A model generated the notes under the pieces. The model had not been told where the DNA came from. It made no database searches and saw nothing but the letters and a program-made list of their open reading frames with translations. This document shows, piece after piece, positions 1 through 7,149 of a DNA stretch of 33,844 nt (positions are counted from its first letter, which is position 1; every line of letters starts with the position of its first letter). This DNA comes from Betaproteobacteria bacterium (GTDB taxonomy: Bacteria; Pseudomonadota; Gammaproteobacteria; Burkholderiales; Burkholderiaceae). Location of the stretch: positions 1-33,844 of the forward strand of contig JAGWXN010000004.1 in assembly GCA_018969885.1 (NCBI GenBank), read 5' to 3'. The translations under genes and the position numbers were made by a program.

Positions 1-57
1 CCGCCCAACGACAGGACCTTTCGCAGTCCGATATCGCGACCTAGCAGGGAGACACGC

Positions 58-789
58 GTGGAAGCCAGCATCGAATTTGGAACCGCCGCATTCTGGGTGG
101 CACTCACCCAAATCATCTGGGTCAACATCCTGCTCTCGGGGGACAACGCGGTGGTGATCGCGCTGGCCGCGCGGTCGCTGCCTCCCAAGCAGCAGAAGCA
201 GGCAATCATGATCGGGTCGGGCGCGGCCATCGTGATGCGGATCGTGCTCACGCTGGTGGCGGTGCAGTTGCTGCAGCTTCCCTATCTCAAGTTAATTGGC
301 GCAATCCTGCTGGTCTACATCGGCGTCACATTGGTGCTGCCGGAAGGCGACCATGAAGGCGGGGAAGCGGGCGAGGGGCCAGGCATGGCTTCAGCGGTCC
401 GCACCATCCTGATCGCCGATCTGGTGATGAGCCTTGACAACGTGATCGCGGTGGCGGCCGCTGCCAAGGGTTCCACGCTGCTGCTGGTCATTGGCCTCGC
501 ACTGTCCATTCCGCTGGTGATTTTCGGATCGGCGCTGCTTCTCAAGGTGATCGAACGTTTCCCGATCATTGTGTGGCTGGGGGCCGCGCTTCTGGGCTTC
601 ATCGCCGGTGAAATCGGCGTGAGCGACCCGGGCATCAAGACCTGGGCCGAAGGCCTGGCCGCGTCGTTTGGCACGGATATTCACACGCTCGGTAATGTGG
701 CCGGTGCCTTGACGGCAGTGCTGGTGCTTGCCATTGGCAAGGCTTTGCTGATGCGGCGCTCCGGATCGCCTGGCGCGGAGGGTGGCTGA
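58..789 (+). CDS. TerC family integral membrane protein (YjbE-type)
   Basis: A 243-residue polytopic inner-membrane protein of the TerC family, whose members are linked to metal-ion (often manganese) homeostasis or tellurite resistance. The two family signature repeats are visible: LLSGDNAVVIAL near residues 25-36 and MSLDNVIAVAAAAKG near 124-138, each placing acidic/Asn residues (D29, D127) inside a membrane segment. About seven hydrophobic segments are apparent, with a short charged Gly/Glu-rich loop near 96-109 dividing two halves. The GTG start is preceded by AGGGAG six bases upstream, a good ribosome binding site. The length fits the short YjbE branch rather than the longer TerC proteins with C-terminal CBS domains. 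The transported ion cannot be read from the sequence. Family assignment is firm; substrate is unknown. Confidence 0.88.
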   Translation: MEASIEFGTAAFWVALTQIIWVNILLSGDNAVVIALAARSLPPKQQKQAIMIGSGAAIVMRIVLTLVAVQLLQLPYLKLIGAILLVYIGVTLVLPEGDHEGGEAGEGPGMASAVRTILIADLVMSLDNVIAVAAAAKGSTLLLVIGLALSIPLVIFGSALLLKVIERFPIIVWLGAALLGFIAGEIGVSDPGIKTWAEGLAASFGTDIHTLGNVAGALTAVLVLAIGKALLMRRSGSPGAEGG

Positions 790-816
790 GTCCGCCATCC
801 AGGGGACCGAGCCACC
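781..816 (+). terminator. Hairpin spanning the stop codon of the TerC-family gene
   Basis: GGTGGCT (781-787) pairs perfectly with AGCCACC (810-816), and inside it GTCC (790-793) pairs with GGAC (804-807) across a two-by-two internal loop. The stem begins within the last codons of the membrane-protein gene and ends in the 96-base gap before the rubredoxin gene. A TTTT run follows only at 837-840, so this is not a textbook intrinsic terminator. It may be a 3' stabilising or weak terminating structure. Confidence 0.3.
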
Positions 817-885
817 GCTCGGGTACTGCACAACCGTTTTATCTAATCCTTCCTTTCGAACCCTCACTCGGACAGCTTCGCCAAC

Positions 886-1071
886 ATGAGCACCACCGAC
901 GCCCCGTTTCGCACCTGGATGTGCCTGATCTGCGGCTGGATTTACGATGAAGCCGCTGGCTTGCCCGAGGAGGGTATTGCCCCGGGCACCCGCTGGGAAG
1001 ATGTGCCGATGAACTGGACCTGTCCGGAATGCGGCGCGCGCAAGGAAGATTTCGAGATGGTCGAGCTCTGA
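886..1071 (+). CDS. Rubredoxin
   Basis: A 61-residue cytoplasmic electron carrier with one iron held by four cysteines. The two knuckles are visible as CLICG (C13, C16) and CPECG (C46, C49), with the aromatic and acidic pattern typical of rubredoxins (GWIYDE near 17-22, NWTCPECGARK near 43-53). The length is normal for a single-domain rubredoxin. It stands alone, 96 bases after the membrane-protein gene, so it may have its own promoter, but I found no convincing -35/-10 pair. No purine-rich ribosome binding site is obvious before the ATG. Its redox partner is not encoded nearby, and in this chromosome it may serve an oxygenase or an oxidative-stress pathway; that is inference. Confidence 0.95.
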   Translation: MSTTDAPFRTWMCLICGWIYDEAAGLPEEGIAPGTRWEDVPMNWTCPECGARKEDFEMVEL

Positions 1072-1075
1072 GCCC

Positions 1076-1089
1076 GACCGATAGCGGTC
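1076..1089. terminator. Short hairpin between convergent rubredoxin and photolyase genes
   Basis: GACCG (1076-1080) and CGGTC (1085-1089) form a five-base stem with an ATAG loop, lying just after the rubredoxin stop and touching the photolyase stop on the other strand. A bidirectional terminator is plausible from its position, but neither side has a clear T tract. Confidence 0.25.
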
Positions 1090-2599
1090 AGCCCACTGCT
1101 TTCGATTTCACCACCGCATAGCGGGCAAGCGTGGCCTGCCTCGCCTGGTCGTGATCGACGATCGGGCGGGGATAGGTGCTGCCCAGCGTCACACCCGCGC
1201 CCGCCAGCACCATCGCGGGGCTCAGCCAGGGTGCGTGGATGTCCTTATTGGACAGATTCGCGAGTTGCGGCAGGTAGCGCCGAATGAATCGGCCCTCGGG
1301 ATCGAATCGCTGCGACTGCGTGACCGGATTGAATATGCGGAAATAGGGCTGGGCATCGCAGCCGCTTGATGATGCCCATTGCCAGCCGCCGTTGTTGGCG
1401 GACAGATCAAAGTCGATCAGGTGGTCGGCGAAATACCGCTCGCCCCAGCGCCAGTCGAGTCCCAAGTCCTTGGTGAGGAATGAGGCAACGACCATCCGCA
1501 GCCGGTTATGCATGTATCCCGTGCGATTGATCTGAGCCATGGCCGCATCGATCAGCGGATAGCCAGTACGGCCCTCGCACCAGGCAGCAAAGAGCGCCTG
1601 GTCGTCGGTCCAGCGGATGGCGTCGTATTCGGCGCGGAAAGCGCGTTCCACCACGCGCGGGTGATGCCAGAGAATCTGAAAATAGAAGTCGCGCCAGATG
1701 AGTTCCGAGAGCCAGGTGTCGGCCCCGGCTTGAGCAGTGGGGTCGCTTTCGATTGCCTGGCGGGCGAGGCGCGCGGCATGCCGGACCGAGAGCGTGCCAA
1801 ATCGCATGTGAACGGACAGGTACGAGGGGCCTTTGATGCCGGGAAAGTCGCGCGCTTCGGCGTAGCGGCCAATACGACCCCCAAAATCAGCGAGCAGTTT
1901 TTCGGCGCCTGAACTGCCGGGCGTGATGCCCACGTCGGCGAGCTGAACGGGCGCAAAGCCTAGCGCCTCGAGAGTGGGAATGCCGGTCTGATGCCACGCA
2001 GTGGGGTCGTCGGTGCCCGGCAGCGGCGCGACCAGCCGCCCGGCCAGCCTGGCTTCGCGGGGGGCCAGCGCGCCCGGGGTGGCTTCAAGCGCGCGCAGCC
2101 AGGCGCGCTTATAGGGCGAGAACACAGAGAACGGGCGACCGTCCAGTGTCAGGACCTCGCTGCGATCAAAGATCGCGTGGTCTTTGCAGGTGATGAGCTC
2201 GCGGCCCGAGGCAGCAAGCCGCGAAGCCACTTCGCGGTCGCGCGCGCTCGCCGCGGGCTCGTAATCATGCGCGGCTACCACCACACGCGCGCCCAGCCGC
2301 TGGGCAAGCTCGGGAATTGCCTCAGCCGGCGCGCCGTGCGTCACCCACAGGGCACCGCCCAGCTGCCGGAGCCGGTGATCCAGCTCGACCAGGGACTCGC
2401 GGATAAACGCCACGCGGCGGTCAGTGCTCGGCAGGGGATCGAGAATGCTGCGGTCAAAGACAAAGCAGAGTGCGACCCGGTCGGCGTGCTCAAGTGCAGT
2501 GGCGAGCGCGGCATGGTCATCGAGACGCAGGTCGCGGCGAAGCCAGACCAGAGCGAGCCCGGCATCAGGGGGGGGCGTGGAGCGTGGATGGTCGGTCAT
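1088..2599 (-). CDS. phrB: Deoxyribodipyrimidine (CPD) photolyase, class I
   Basis: A 503-residue light-driven DNA repair flavoenzyme that splits cyclobutane pyrimidine dimers. The N-terminal antenna domain opens with LVWLRRDLRLDDHAAL. The C-terminal FAD domain carries the conserved blocks WLSELIWRDFYFQIL, GRTGYPLIDAAMAQINRTGY, MHNRLRMVVASFLTKDL, then DFDLSANNGGWQWASSSGCD and RIFNPVTQSQRFDPEG, which together define photolyases of the PhrB class rather than cryptochromes. Length is close to the usual 470-500. I chose the ATG at 2599; an upstream in-frame start would add 26 unrelated residues and run into the divergent yqgE promoter. It is transcribed away from yqgE and converges on rubredoxin. 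Confidence 0.95.
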   Translation of the reverse strand: MTDHPRSTPPPDAGLALVWLRRDLRLDDHAALATALEHADRVALCFVFDRSILDPLPSTDRRVAFIRESLVELDHRLRQLGGALWVTHGAPAEAIPELAQRLGARVVVAAHDYEPAASARDREVASRLAASGRELITCKDHAIFDRSEVLTLDGRPFSVFSPYKRAWLRALEATPGALAPREARLAGRLVAPLPGTDDPTAWHQTGIPTLEALGFAPVQLADVGITPGSSGAEKLLADFGGRIGRYAEARDFPGIKGPSYLSVHMRFGTLSVRHAARLARQAIESDPTAQAGADTWLSELIWRDFYFQILWHHPRVVERAFRAEYDAIRWTDDQALFAAWCEGRTGYPLIDAAMAQINRTGYMHNRLRMVVASFLTKDLGLDWRWGERYFADHLIDFDLSANNGGWQWASSSGCDAQPYFRIFNPVTQSQRFDPEGRFIRRYLPQLANLSNKDIHAPWLSPAMVLAGAGVTLGSTYPRPIVDHDQARQATLARYAVVKSKAVG

Positions 2600-2609
2600 A
2601 GGGGTCTCG

Positions 2610-2639
2610 GTTACAGAGCGCGGGCAGCGATCATATAAT
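2610..2639 (+). promoter_or_regulatory. Predicted sigma-70 promoter of yqgE with perfect -10 box
   Basis: A perfect TATAAT (2634-2639) lies six bases before the ATG of yqgE. GTTACA (2610-2615) stands 18 bases upstream and matches four of six -35 consensus bases. The expected transcription start falls on or next to the ATG at 2646, so the transcript of the yqgE-pyr operon may be leaderless. No Shine-Dalgarno-like purine run precedes the ATG, which agrees. The same 46-base gap must also hold the divergent photolyase promoter. A direct repeat CGATCAT occurs at 2628-2634 and 2641-2647. Confidence 0.6.
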
Positions 2640-2645
2640 CCGATC

Positions 2646-3215
2646 ATGATGACCGAATCAGCGAGCGACCTCAGCAATCACTTTCTCATTGCCATGCCTA
2701 GTCTGGAAGATCCCAACTTTGGCGGCAGTCTGGTGTTCATCGCCGAGCACAACGAGCAGGGCGCGCTCGGCCTGGTCATCAATCGACCCATGGAGATTGA
2801 TCTGGCGACGCTGTTTCGCCGGATCGAGCTTGAACTCAATCCCTCCGGGCTCGCACGGTCGGCCGTGATGCACGGCGGGCCAGTTCAGACTGATCGGGGC
2901 TTTGTGCTGCACCAGCCGGTGGGAGCCTGGGGCTCGACCGTTGTCGTCAACGATGACATCGGCCTCACCTCGTCGCGAGATGTGCTGGAAGCGGTGGCTG
3001 CCGGAACGGGACCCGAGCGCATTCTGGTCATGCTGGGCTACGCTGGTTGGGGGCCCGGGCAACTCGAAGACGAGATTTCACGTAATGCCTGGCTGACCGT
3101 TGAGGCCGACGCTTCGATCATCTTCGATACGGCAGCCGATGAGAGGCTGGCGCGGGCGTTTGCGCTGCTCGGCATCAATCCCGCCTTCCTTGCGTCGGCG
3201 GCCGGGCATGCCTGA
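2646..3215 (+). CDS. yqgE: YqgE/AlgH family protein
   Basis: A 189-residue soluble protein of the UPF0301 (YqgE/AlgH) family, widely conserved in proteobacteria beside ruvX; its biochemical role is not settled. Hallmarks are [20 protein letters not shown] near the N-terminus (residues 11-30), [15 protein letters not shown] next to it, [14 protein letters not shown] in the middle, and [15 protein letters not shown] toward the C-terminus. The start is the first of two adjacent ATGs; homologues begin only a few residues before the NHFLIAMP block, which excludes the much longer upstream reading frame that overlaps the photolyase gene. Its stop overlaps the ruvX start by eight bases, so the two are probably translationally coupled. 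First gene of the yqgE-ruvX-pyrR-pyrB-pyrC' operon. Confidence 0.93.
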   Translation: MMTESASDLSNHFLIAMPSLEDPNFGGSLVFIAEHNEQGALGLVINRPMEIDLATLFRRIELELNPSGLARSAVMHGGPVQTDRGFVLHQPVGAWGSTVVVNDDIGLTSSRDVLEAVAAGTGPERILVMLGYAGWGPGQLEDEISRNAWLTVEADASIIFDTAADERLARAFALLGINPAFLASAAGHA

Positions 3216-3606
3216 GCGGGATGAAACACTCCTCGGCTTCGATTTCGGGTCATCGCGAATCGGCGCGGCAGTGGGCAACACGCTGACCGCGAGCGCGCGG
3301 CCGCTCGCGCAGATTGACAACCGGGTGTCGGCGCGCGGGTTCGACGCGATCGGCCGGCTGCTCGCAGAGTGGCAGCCACAGCGCCTGGTGGTGGGGCGAC
3401 CGCTTCACCCCGATGGCACCCCCCACGACATGACTGCGCGCTGCGAGCGGTTTGCCCGGCAGCTTCATGGCCGGTTCGGGCTGCCGGTCGATCTGGTCGA
3501 TGAACGCTACAGCACGGTGGAAGCGGAATCGGTTGGGGGCGTTGGGCGTAACATCGATGCGCAGGCGGCTGCGATCATCCTTCAACAATATCTGCAGAAC
3601 CGATGA
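3208..3606 (+). CDS. ruvX: YqgF/RuvX family putative pre-16S rRNA nuclease (Holliday junction resolvase-like)
   Basis: A 132-residue RNase H-fold protein of the YqgF family. Family members were first proposed as Holliday junction resolvases and later tied to 5'-end maturation of 16S rRNA. The first acidic residue sits in [14 protein letters not shown] (about residues 10-23), the central [19 protein letters not shown] block follows, then [14 protein letters not shown] and the C-terminal [13 protein letters not shown] with its conserved Asp. Length is typical. The ATG at 3208 overlaps the yqgE stop (ATGCCTGA) and its own stop overlaps pyrR by four bases (ATGA), indicating tight coupling. A longer in-frame start lies inside yqgE and is rejected because it adds non-homologous sequence. 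Confidence 0.92.
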   Translation: MPERDETLLGFDFGSSRIGAAVGNTLTASARPLAQIDNRVSARGFDAIGRLLAEWQPQRLVVGRPLHPDGTPHDMTARCERFARQLHGRFGLPVDLVDERYSTVEAESVGGVGRNIDAQAAAIILQQYLQNR

Positions 3607-4100
3607 CTACGCTCGACGTCGAAAGCGCCTACGCGCACCTGAGAGATTCGATCGCCGCTGCCTTGCCTCACGCGCGCGAGGGGTTGTCTGTCGTGGGCGT
3701 ACATAGTGGCGGCGTCTGGGTGGCCGAGCGCCTGCGCCGCGACCTGCAGCTGTCGGGTCCTGATGGCGCGCTCTCCAGCGCCTTTCATCGAGACGACTAC
3801 GGCCGCCGCGGCCTGCCGGTTGATCTCAAGTCCACCCGCCTTGCGTTCGAAGTGGAAGGCGCCGACATCCTGCTGGTGGATGACATCCTGTTCACCGGTC
3901 GCACGGTACGTGCGGCCTTGAATGAAATATTCGACTACGGCCGACCGGCCCGCGTGCGGTTGGCCGTACTCATCGATCGTGGCGGCCGTGAGCTGCCGGT
4001 GTCAGCCGATTTCTGTGGCGTGCGGCATGAACTGCCAGCCGATCGCGCCTTTGTGCTGAGTCGTGATGACACGGGTCGATTTTCGCTCGTGATCGAGTAA
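3603..4100 (+). CDS. pyrR: PyrR bifunctional pyrimidine regulator / uracil phosphoribosyltransferase
   Basis: A 165-residue type I phosphoribosyltransferase. The PRPP-binding loop is [18 protein letters not shown] (about residues 94-111), preceded by [18 protein letters not shown], characteristic of PyrR, and followed by [20 protein letters not shown]. In Gram-positive bacteria PyrR binds pyr mRNA and causes attenuation; many family members also make UMP from uracil and PRPP. Here it overlaps ruvX by four bases and stands 16 bases before pyrB, leaving no room for an attenuator directly upstream of pyrB. It may act on another transcript, regulate in some other way, or work mainly as an enzyme. 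Function as a UPRTase-fold protein is certain; the regulatory role is inferred. Confidence 0.9.
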   Translation: MTTLDVESAYAHLRDSIAAALPHAREGLSVVGVHSGGVWVAERLRRDLQLSGPDGALSSAFHRDDYGRRGLPVDLKSTRLAFEVEGADILLVDDILFTGRTVRAALNEIFDYGRPARVRLAVLIDRGGRELPVSADFCGVRHELPADRAFVLSRDDTGRFSLVIE

Positions 4101-4116
4101 CCGGCGGCCCATAGTA

Positions 4117-5079
4117 ATGTCCTCTCGTCATCCGCAACTGAACGCTCACGGCGAACTCAAACATCTGCTCACCATCGAGGGCCTGTCCCGCAATCTGATC
4201 CATCACATCCTGGATACCGCGGCGGGTTTCCTGGGGGTGTCCGACCGGGAGGTAAAAAAAGTTCCGCTATTGCGTGGGGTGTCGGTATTCAATCTTTTCT
4301 TTGAAAACTCCACCCGAACCCGCACGACCTTCGAGATTGCGGCCAAGCGCTTGTCGGCCGATGTCGTGAATCTCAACATCAACACTTCGTCCACCGCCAA
4401 GGGCGAGTCGTTGCTCGACACCATCGACAATCTGGTCGCCATGCATGCCGACATGTTCGTGGTGCGGCATGCGCAAAGCGGTGCGCCGTTCCTGATTGCC
4501 GAACACGTTGACCGCACGCGCGGCAACGTGCATGTGATTAACGCGGGTGATGGCCGCCATGCGCATCCCACGCAGGGTCTGCTCGATGTTTACACCATCC
4601 GGCATTTCAAGAAGGACTTCACCAATCTGCGCGTGGCGATCGTGGGCGACGTGCTGCACTCGCGGGTGGCGCGCTCGGATATTCACGCGCTCACCACGCT
4701 GGGGGTGCCCGAGGTGCGCGTGATCGGCCCACGAACTCTCATTCCGGGTGGCCTCGAGCAGTTGGGCGTGCATGTGTTCCATGACATGCGCGAGGGACTG
4801 CGTGGGGTCGATGTGGTGATCATGCTGAGGCTGCAGAACGAGCGGATGCGGGGTGCGCTGCTGCCGTCTGCACAGGAATATTTCAAGCACTACGGCCTCA
4901 CCGAAGACAAGCTCGCGCTCGCCAATACCGACTGTATTGTGATGCACCCCGGGCCGATGAATCGCGGGGTGGAAATTGATTCTGCGGTCGCTGACGGACC
5001 GCAGGCCGTCATCCTCGATCAGGTGACCTTCGGCATCGCGGTGCGGATGGCGGTCATGAGTCTTCTCGCAAAGTCCTGA
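4117..5079 (+). CDS. pyrB: Aspartate carbamoyltransferase catalytic subunit
   Basis: A 320-residue enzyme joining carbamoyl phosphate and aspartate in the committed step of pyrimidine synthesis. The carbamoyl-phosphate signature [13 protein letters not shown] lies at residues 61-73, the loop lysine in [12 protein letters not shown] at 91-102, HPTQGLLD at 150-157, and the C-terminal HPGPMNRG block is present. No pyrI regulatory chain is present nearby. The pyrB stop overlaps the next start by one base (TGATG), the same arrangement as the Pseudomonas pyrB-pyrC' pair, where the two products form a dodecameric complex. No strong ribosome binding site precedes the ATG, so translation may depend on coupling with pyrR 16 bases upstream. 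Confidence 0.97.
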   Translation: MSSRHPQLNAHGELKHLLTIEGLSRNLIHHILDTAAGFLGVSDREVKKVPLLRGVSVFNLFFENSTRTRTTFEIAAKRLSADVVNLNINTSSTAKGESLLDTIDNLVAMHADMFVVRHAQSGAPFLIAEHVDRTRGNVHVINAGDGRHAHPTQGLLDVYTIRHFKKDFTNLRVAIVGDVLHSRVARSDIHALTTLGVPEVRVIGPRTLIPGGLEQLGVHVFHDMREGLRGVDVVIMLRLQNERMRGALLPSAQEYFKHYGLTEDKLALANTDCIVMHPGPMNRGVEIDSAVADGPQAVILDQVTFGIAVRMAVMSLLAKS

Positions 5080-6389
5080 TGATGAACATGCCCCTGAGAA
5101 TCTCGATCGTCAACGCGCGTGTGGTGGCGCCGGGCGGTGGACCGGCGGGTAACGGCGCCAGCGATGTTCATGTTGCCGATGGCAGGCTGGTGGCGGTGGG
5201 TGCGGCGCCGTCTGGGTTTGTGGCTGACCGGGTCATCGACGGCAAGGGGTGTCTGCTTCTCCCCGGGGTGGTTGACTTGGCTGCGCGCCTTCGCGAGCCC
5301 GGCTTCGAATACAAGGCGACGCTTGAATCGGAGATGCAGGCGGCGCTGGCCGGTGGGGTCACTGCGCTCGCCTGTCCGCCCGATACCGACCCGGTGCTCG
5401 ATGAGCCGGGCCTGGTCGAAATGCTCAAGTACCGGGCACGCGGCATTGACGGTGCACGTCTCTATCCGGTGGGGGCCCTGACCGTGGGCCTGAAGGGCGA
5501 AACCATCACCGAAATGGCCGAGCTCGTTGAGGCGGGCTGCGTTGGTTTTTCGCACGCCCTGGCACCTATCTCCGACACCCAGATTCTGATGCGGGCGATG
5601 CAGTATGCGAGTACGTTCGGCTACAGCGTCTGGCTGCATCCGCAAGACCCGCAACTTGCACGCGGCGGCGTGGCGCATGCCGGGCCTTATGCCAGCCGGC
5701 TGGGCCTCTCAGGTGTACCGGTGATCGCAGAGACGGTGGCGCTCCATACGATCTTTGAACTGATGCGGGTGACCGGCTGCCGGGTCCATCTGTGCCGCCT
5801 GTCCTCGGCCGCCGGGCTGGAGCTGGTGCGTCGCGCGCGGGCAGAGGGCTTGCCGGTCACGGCGGATGTGGCGATTCACCATGTGCATCTGATCGATGTG
5901 GATATCGGGTTTTTCGACAGCAACTGTCGGGTCGACCCACCGTTCCGATCACAGCGCGACCGCGATGCGATCCGCGCGGCGCTTGCCGACGGCACGATCG
6001 ACGCGCTCTGCTCCGATCACACGCCGGTCGACGATGACGCAAAGCAGCTGCCGTTTGGCGAGGCCGAACCTGGGGTCACTGGGCTTGAGCTGCTGTTGCC
6101 GCTCACGCTCAAGTGGGCGGCGGAGGCCCGTGTCCCGGTTGAGCAGGCACTGGTGAAGCTCACGACCGGACCAGCGGGCATCCTAGGGCAGCCTGGCGGC
6201 CGGCTGGCGGTGGGCGAGCCTGCCGACCTCTGTCTGGTCGACCCCGATGAGCACTGGGTGGTGTCGCGTGGCTCGCTCGTCAGTCAGGGCTCGCACACGC
6301 CGTTTCTGGGTCGCGAGTTGCTCGGTCGGGTGAGGGCCACGCTGGTAGCCGGGCGGGTGGTGTTCGAGCGCGCCAAGGGGCTTCTTTAG
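5079..6389 (+). CDS. pyrC': Dihydroorotase-like PyrC', predicted non-catalytic partner of PyrB
   Basis: A 436-residue amidohydrolase-fold protein of the type I dihydroorotase family. The canonical metal motif DxHVHxREP reads DLAARLREP at residues 66-74, so both zinc histidines are replaced (A68, R70). The later DHAPH motif reads DHTPV, losing another histidine. The rest of the fold is well kept (VDPPFRSQRDRDAIRAAL, AEPGVTGLELLLPL). This pattern is known from Pseudomonas PyrC', which has no dihydroorotase activity but is needed to assemble aspartate carbamoyltransferase. The one-base overlap with pyrB supports that role. A true dihydroorotase should be encoded elsewhere. There are two candidate starts (ATG at 5079, and a second three codons later); the overlapping first one is preferred. 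Confidence 0.9.
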   Translation: MMNMPLRISIVNARVVAPGGGPAGNGASDVHVADGRLVAVGAAPSGFVADRVIDGKGCLLLPGVVDLAARLREPGFEYKATLESEMQAALAGGVTALACPPDTDPVLDEPGLVEMLKYRARGIDGARLYPVGALTVGLKGETITEMAELVEAGCVGFSHALAPISDTQILMRAMQYASTFGYSVWLHPQDPQLARGGVAHAGPYASRLGLSGVPVIAETVALHTIFELMRVTGCRVHLCRLSSAAGLELVRRARAEGLPVTADVAIHHVHLIDVDIGFFDSNCRVDPPFRSQRDRDAIRAALADGTIDALCSDHTPVDDDAKQLPFGEAEPGVTGLELLLPLTLKWAAEARVPVEQALVKLTTGPAGILGQPGGRLAVGEPADLCLVDPDEHWVVSRGSLVSQGSHTPFLGRELLGRVRATLVAGRVVFERAKGLL

Positions 6390-6404
6390 CGCGAGGCAGG
6401 GGTG

Positions 6405-6450
6405 TATGATGCGATCGCATCATGATGACTTGATGCGGTAAGGTGATGCG
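6405..6450 (+). promoter_or_regulatory. Palindromic operator and -10 box upstream of vapB
   Basis: A perfect 18-base palindrome, ATGATGCGATCGCATCAT, covers 6406-6423, and its half-site TGATGCG recurs in direct orientation at 6431-6437 and 6444-6450, the last overlapping the vapB start. TATGAT at 6405-6410 is a good -10 candidate that overlaps the palindrome; the matching -35 position is poor (TTCTTT at 6382-6387). This fits autorepression by a ribbon-helix-helix antitoxin or its toxin complex. Confidence 0.6.
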
Positions 6451-6685
6451 AACTACGCTCGATCTCGATCCCGATGTGCTCGCCGCCGTGAAAGAGCTCG
6501 CGCATCAGCGCAGGAGCTCGGCCGGTGCCGTGGTGTCCGACCTGGTGCGGAAAGCGCTCGCGGGGCCGGTGTATGTCGCCAACGACAGCGCGCCACAGGT
6601 TGGGGGCTTCCAGCCGTTTGCCTCGCGCGGAGCGGTGGTGAGCGACTCCGCGGTGAATGCGTTGCGCGACCAGGAGGGCGTCTGA
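6446..6685 (+). CDS. vapB: VapB-type ribbon-helix-helix antitoxin
   Basis: A 79-residue predicted antitoxin and DNA-binding repressor. The N-terminal half, MRTTLDLDPDVLAAVKELAH followed by a helix ending VVSDLVRKAL, is a typical ribbon-helix-helix fold (beta strand RTTLDL, then two helices). The C-terminal part contains GGFQPFASRGAVVSDSAVNALRD, resembling the tail with which VapB antitoxins of this branch wrap their PIN toxin. Its stop overlaps the toxin start (TGATG), a classic toxin-antitoxin arrangement. A GTG one codon upstream (6443) is an alternative start; a TAAGG run lies only two bases before the ATG, closer than usual. It sits between pyrC' and plsC, apparently as an insertion in an otherwise housekeeping neighbourhood. 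Confidence 0.85.
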   Translation: MRTTLDLDPDVLAAVKELAHQRRSSAGAVVSDLVRKALAGPVYVANDSAPQVGGFQPFASRGAVVSDSAVNALRDQEGV

Positions 6686-7134
6686 TGCGCGCGTTGCTCG
6701 ATGTCAACGTGCTCATCGCCCTGCTCGATTCTGACCACATCCACCACCAGCGCGCCACGCGCTGGATGTCACGCGCGCAATTTACCGGCTGGGCCTCATG
6801 CCCGATCACGCAAAATGGCTGTGTTCGCATCATGTCGCAGCCCGCGTACCCAGGGGCATTGCCCCTCCGAAGCGTCGTTGACCGTCTGGGCCTGGCAACA
6901 CGTCATTCAAGCCACCAGTTCTGGCCTGATAGCGTGGCGCTGGTGGATCATCCAGATATTGCCTGGGATCACCTCACGGGTCATCGACAGCTCACCGATG
7001 CTTATTTGCTTGCCCTGGCTGTCAGTCACGGTGGTCGCTTCGTCACCCTTGATTCACGCGTATCACTTCGGGCGGTACCGAAAGCCCGTCCGGAACAGCT
7101 GGTGGTGCTGGCGGCGCAGACCGAGGCCGGGTAG
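6685..7134 (+). CDS. vapC: VapC-type PIN-domain ribonuclease toxin
   Basis: A 149-residue PIN-domain protein resembling the VapC branch found in large numbers in Mycobacterium tuberculosis. It begins MRALLDVNVLIALLD with the first catalytic aspartate at D6. CPITQNGCVRI (39-49) carries Q43 where many relatives have glutamate, although Q is also common in this branch. GHRQLTDAYLLALA gives D105 and TLDSRV gives D123. Such toxins cleave RNA, often tRNA or rRNA; the target cannot be predicted here. Translation is coupled to vapB by a one-base overlap. The gene converges on plsC with only 15 bases between them, so the cassette fits the junction exactly without disrupting a gene. Confidence 0.88.
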   Translation: MRALLDVNVLIALLDSDHIHHQRATRWMSRAQFTGWASCPITQNGCVRIMSQPAYPGALPLRSVVDRLGLATRHSSHQFWPDSVALVDHPDIAWDHLTGHRQLTDAYLLALAVSHGGRFVTLDSRVSLRAVPKARPEQLVVLAAQTEAG

Positions 7135-7149
7135 CGCGCGTGACTTCGC

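Noticed and set aside
1991..2638. A 215-codon plus-strand frame running toward yqgE.
   Set aside because: It is antisense to the photolyase gene and stops just before yqgE; no protein features.
2424..2645. A longer N-terminus for yqgE.
   Set aside because: The added residues are antisense photolyase sequence, rich in Ser and Arg, and the predicted promoter at 2634-2639 lies inside them.
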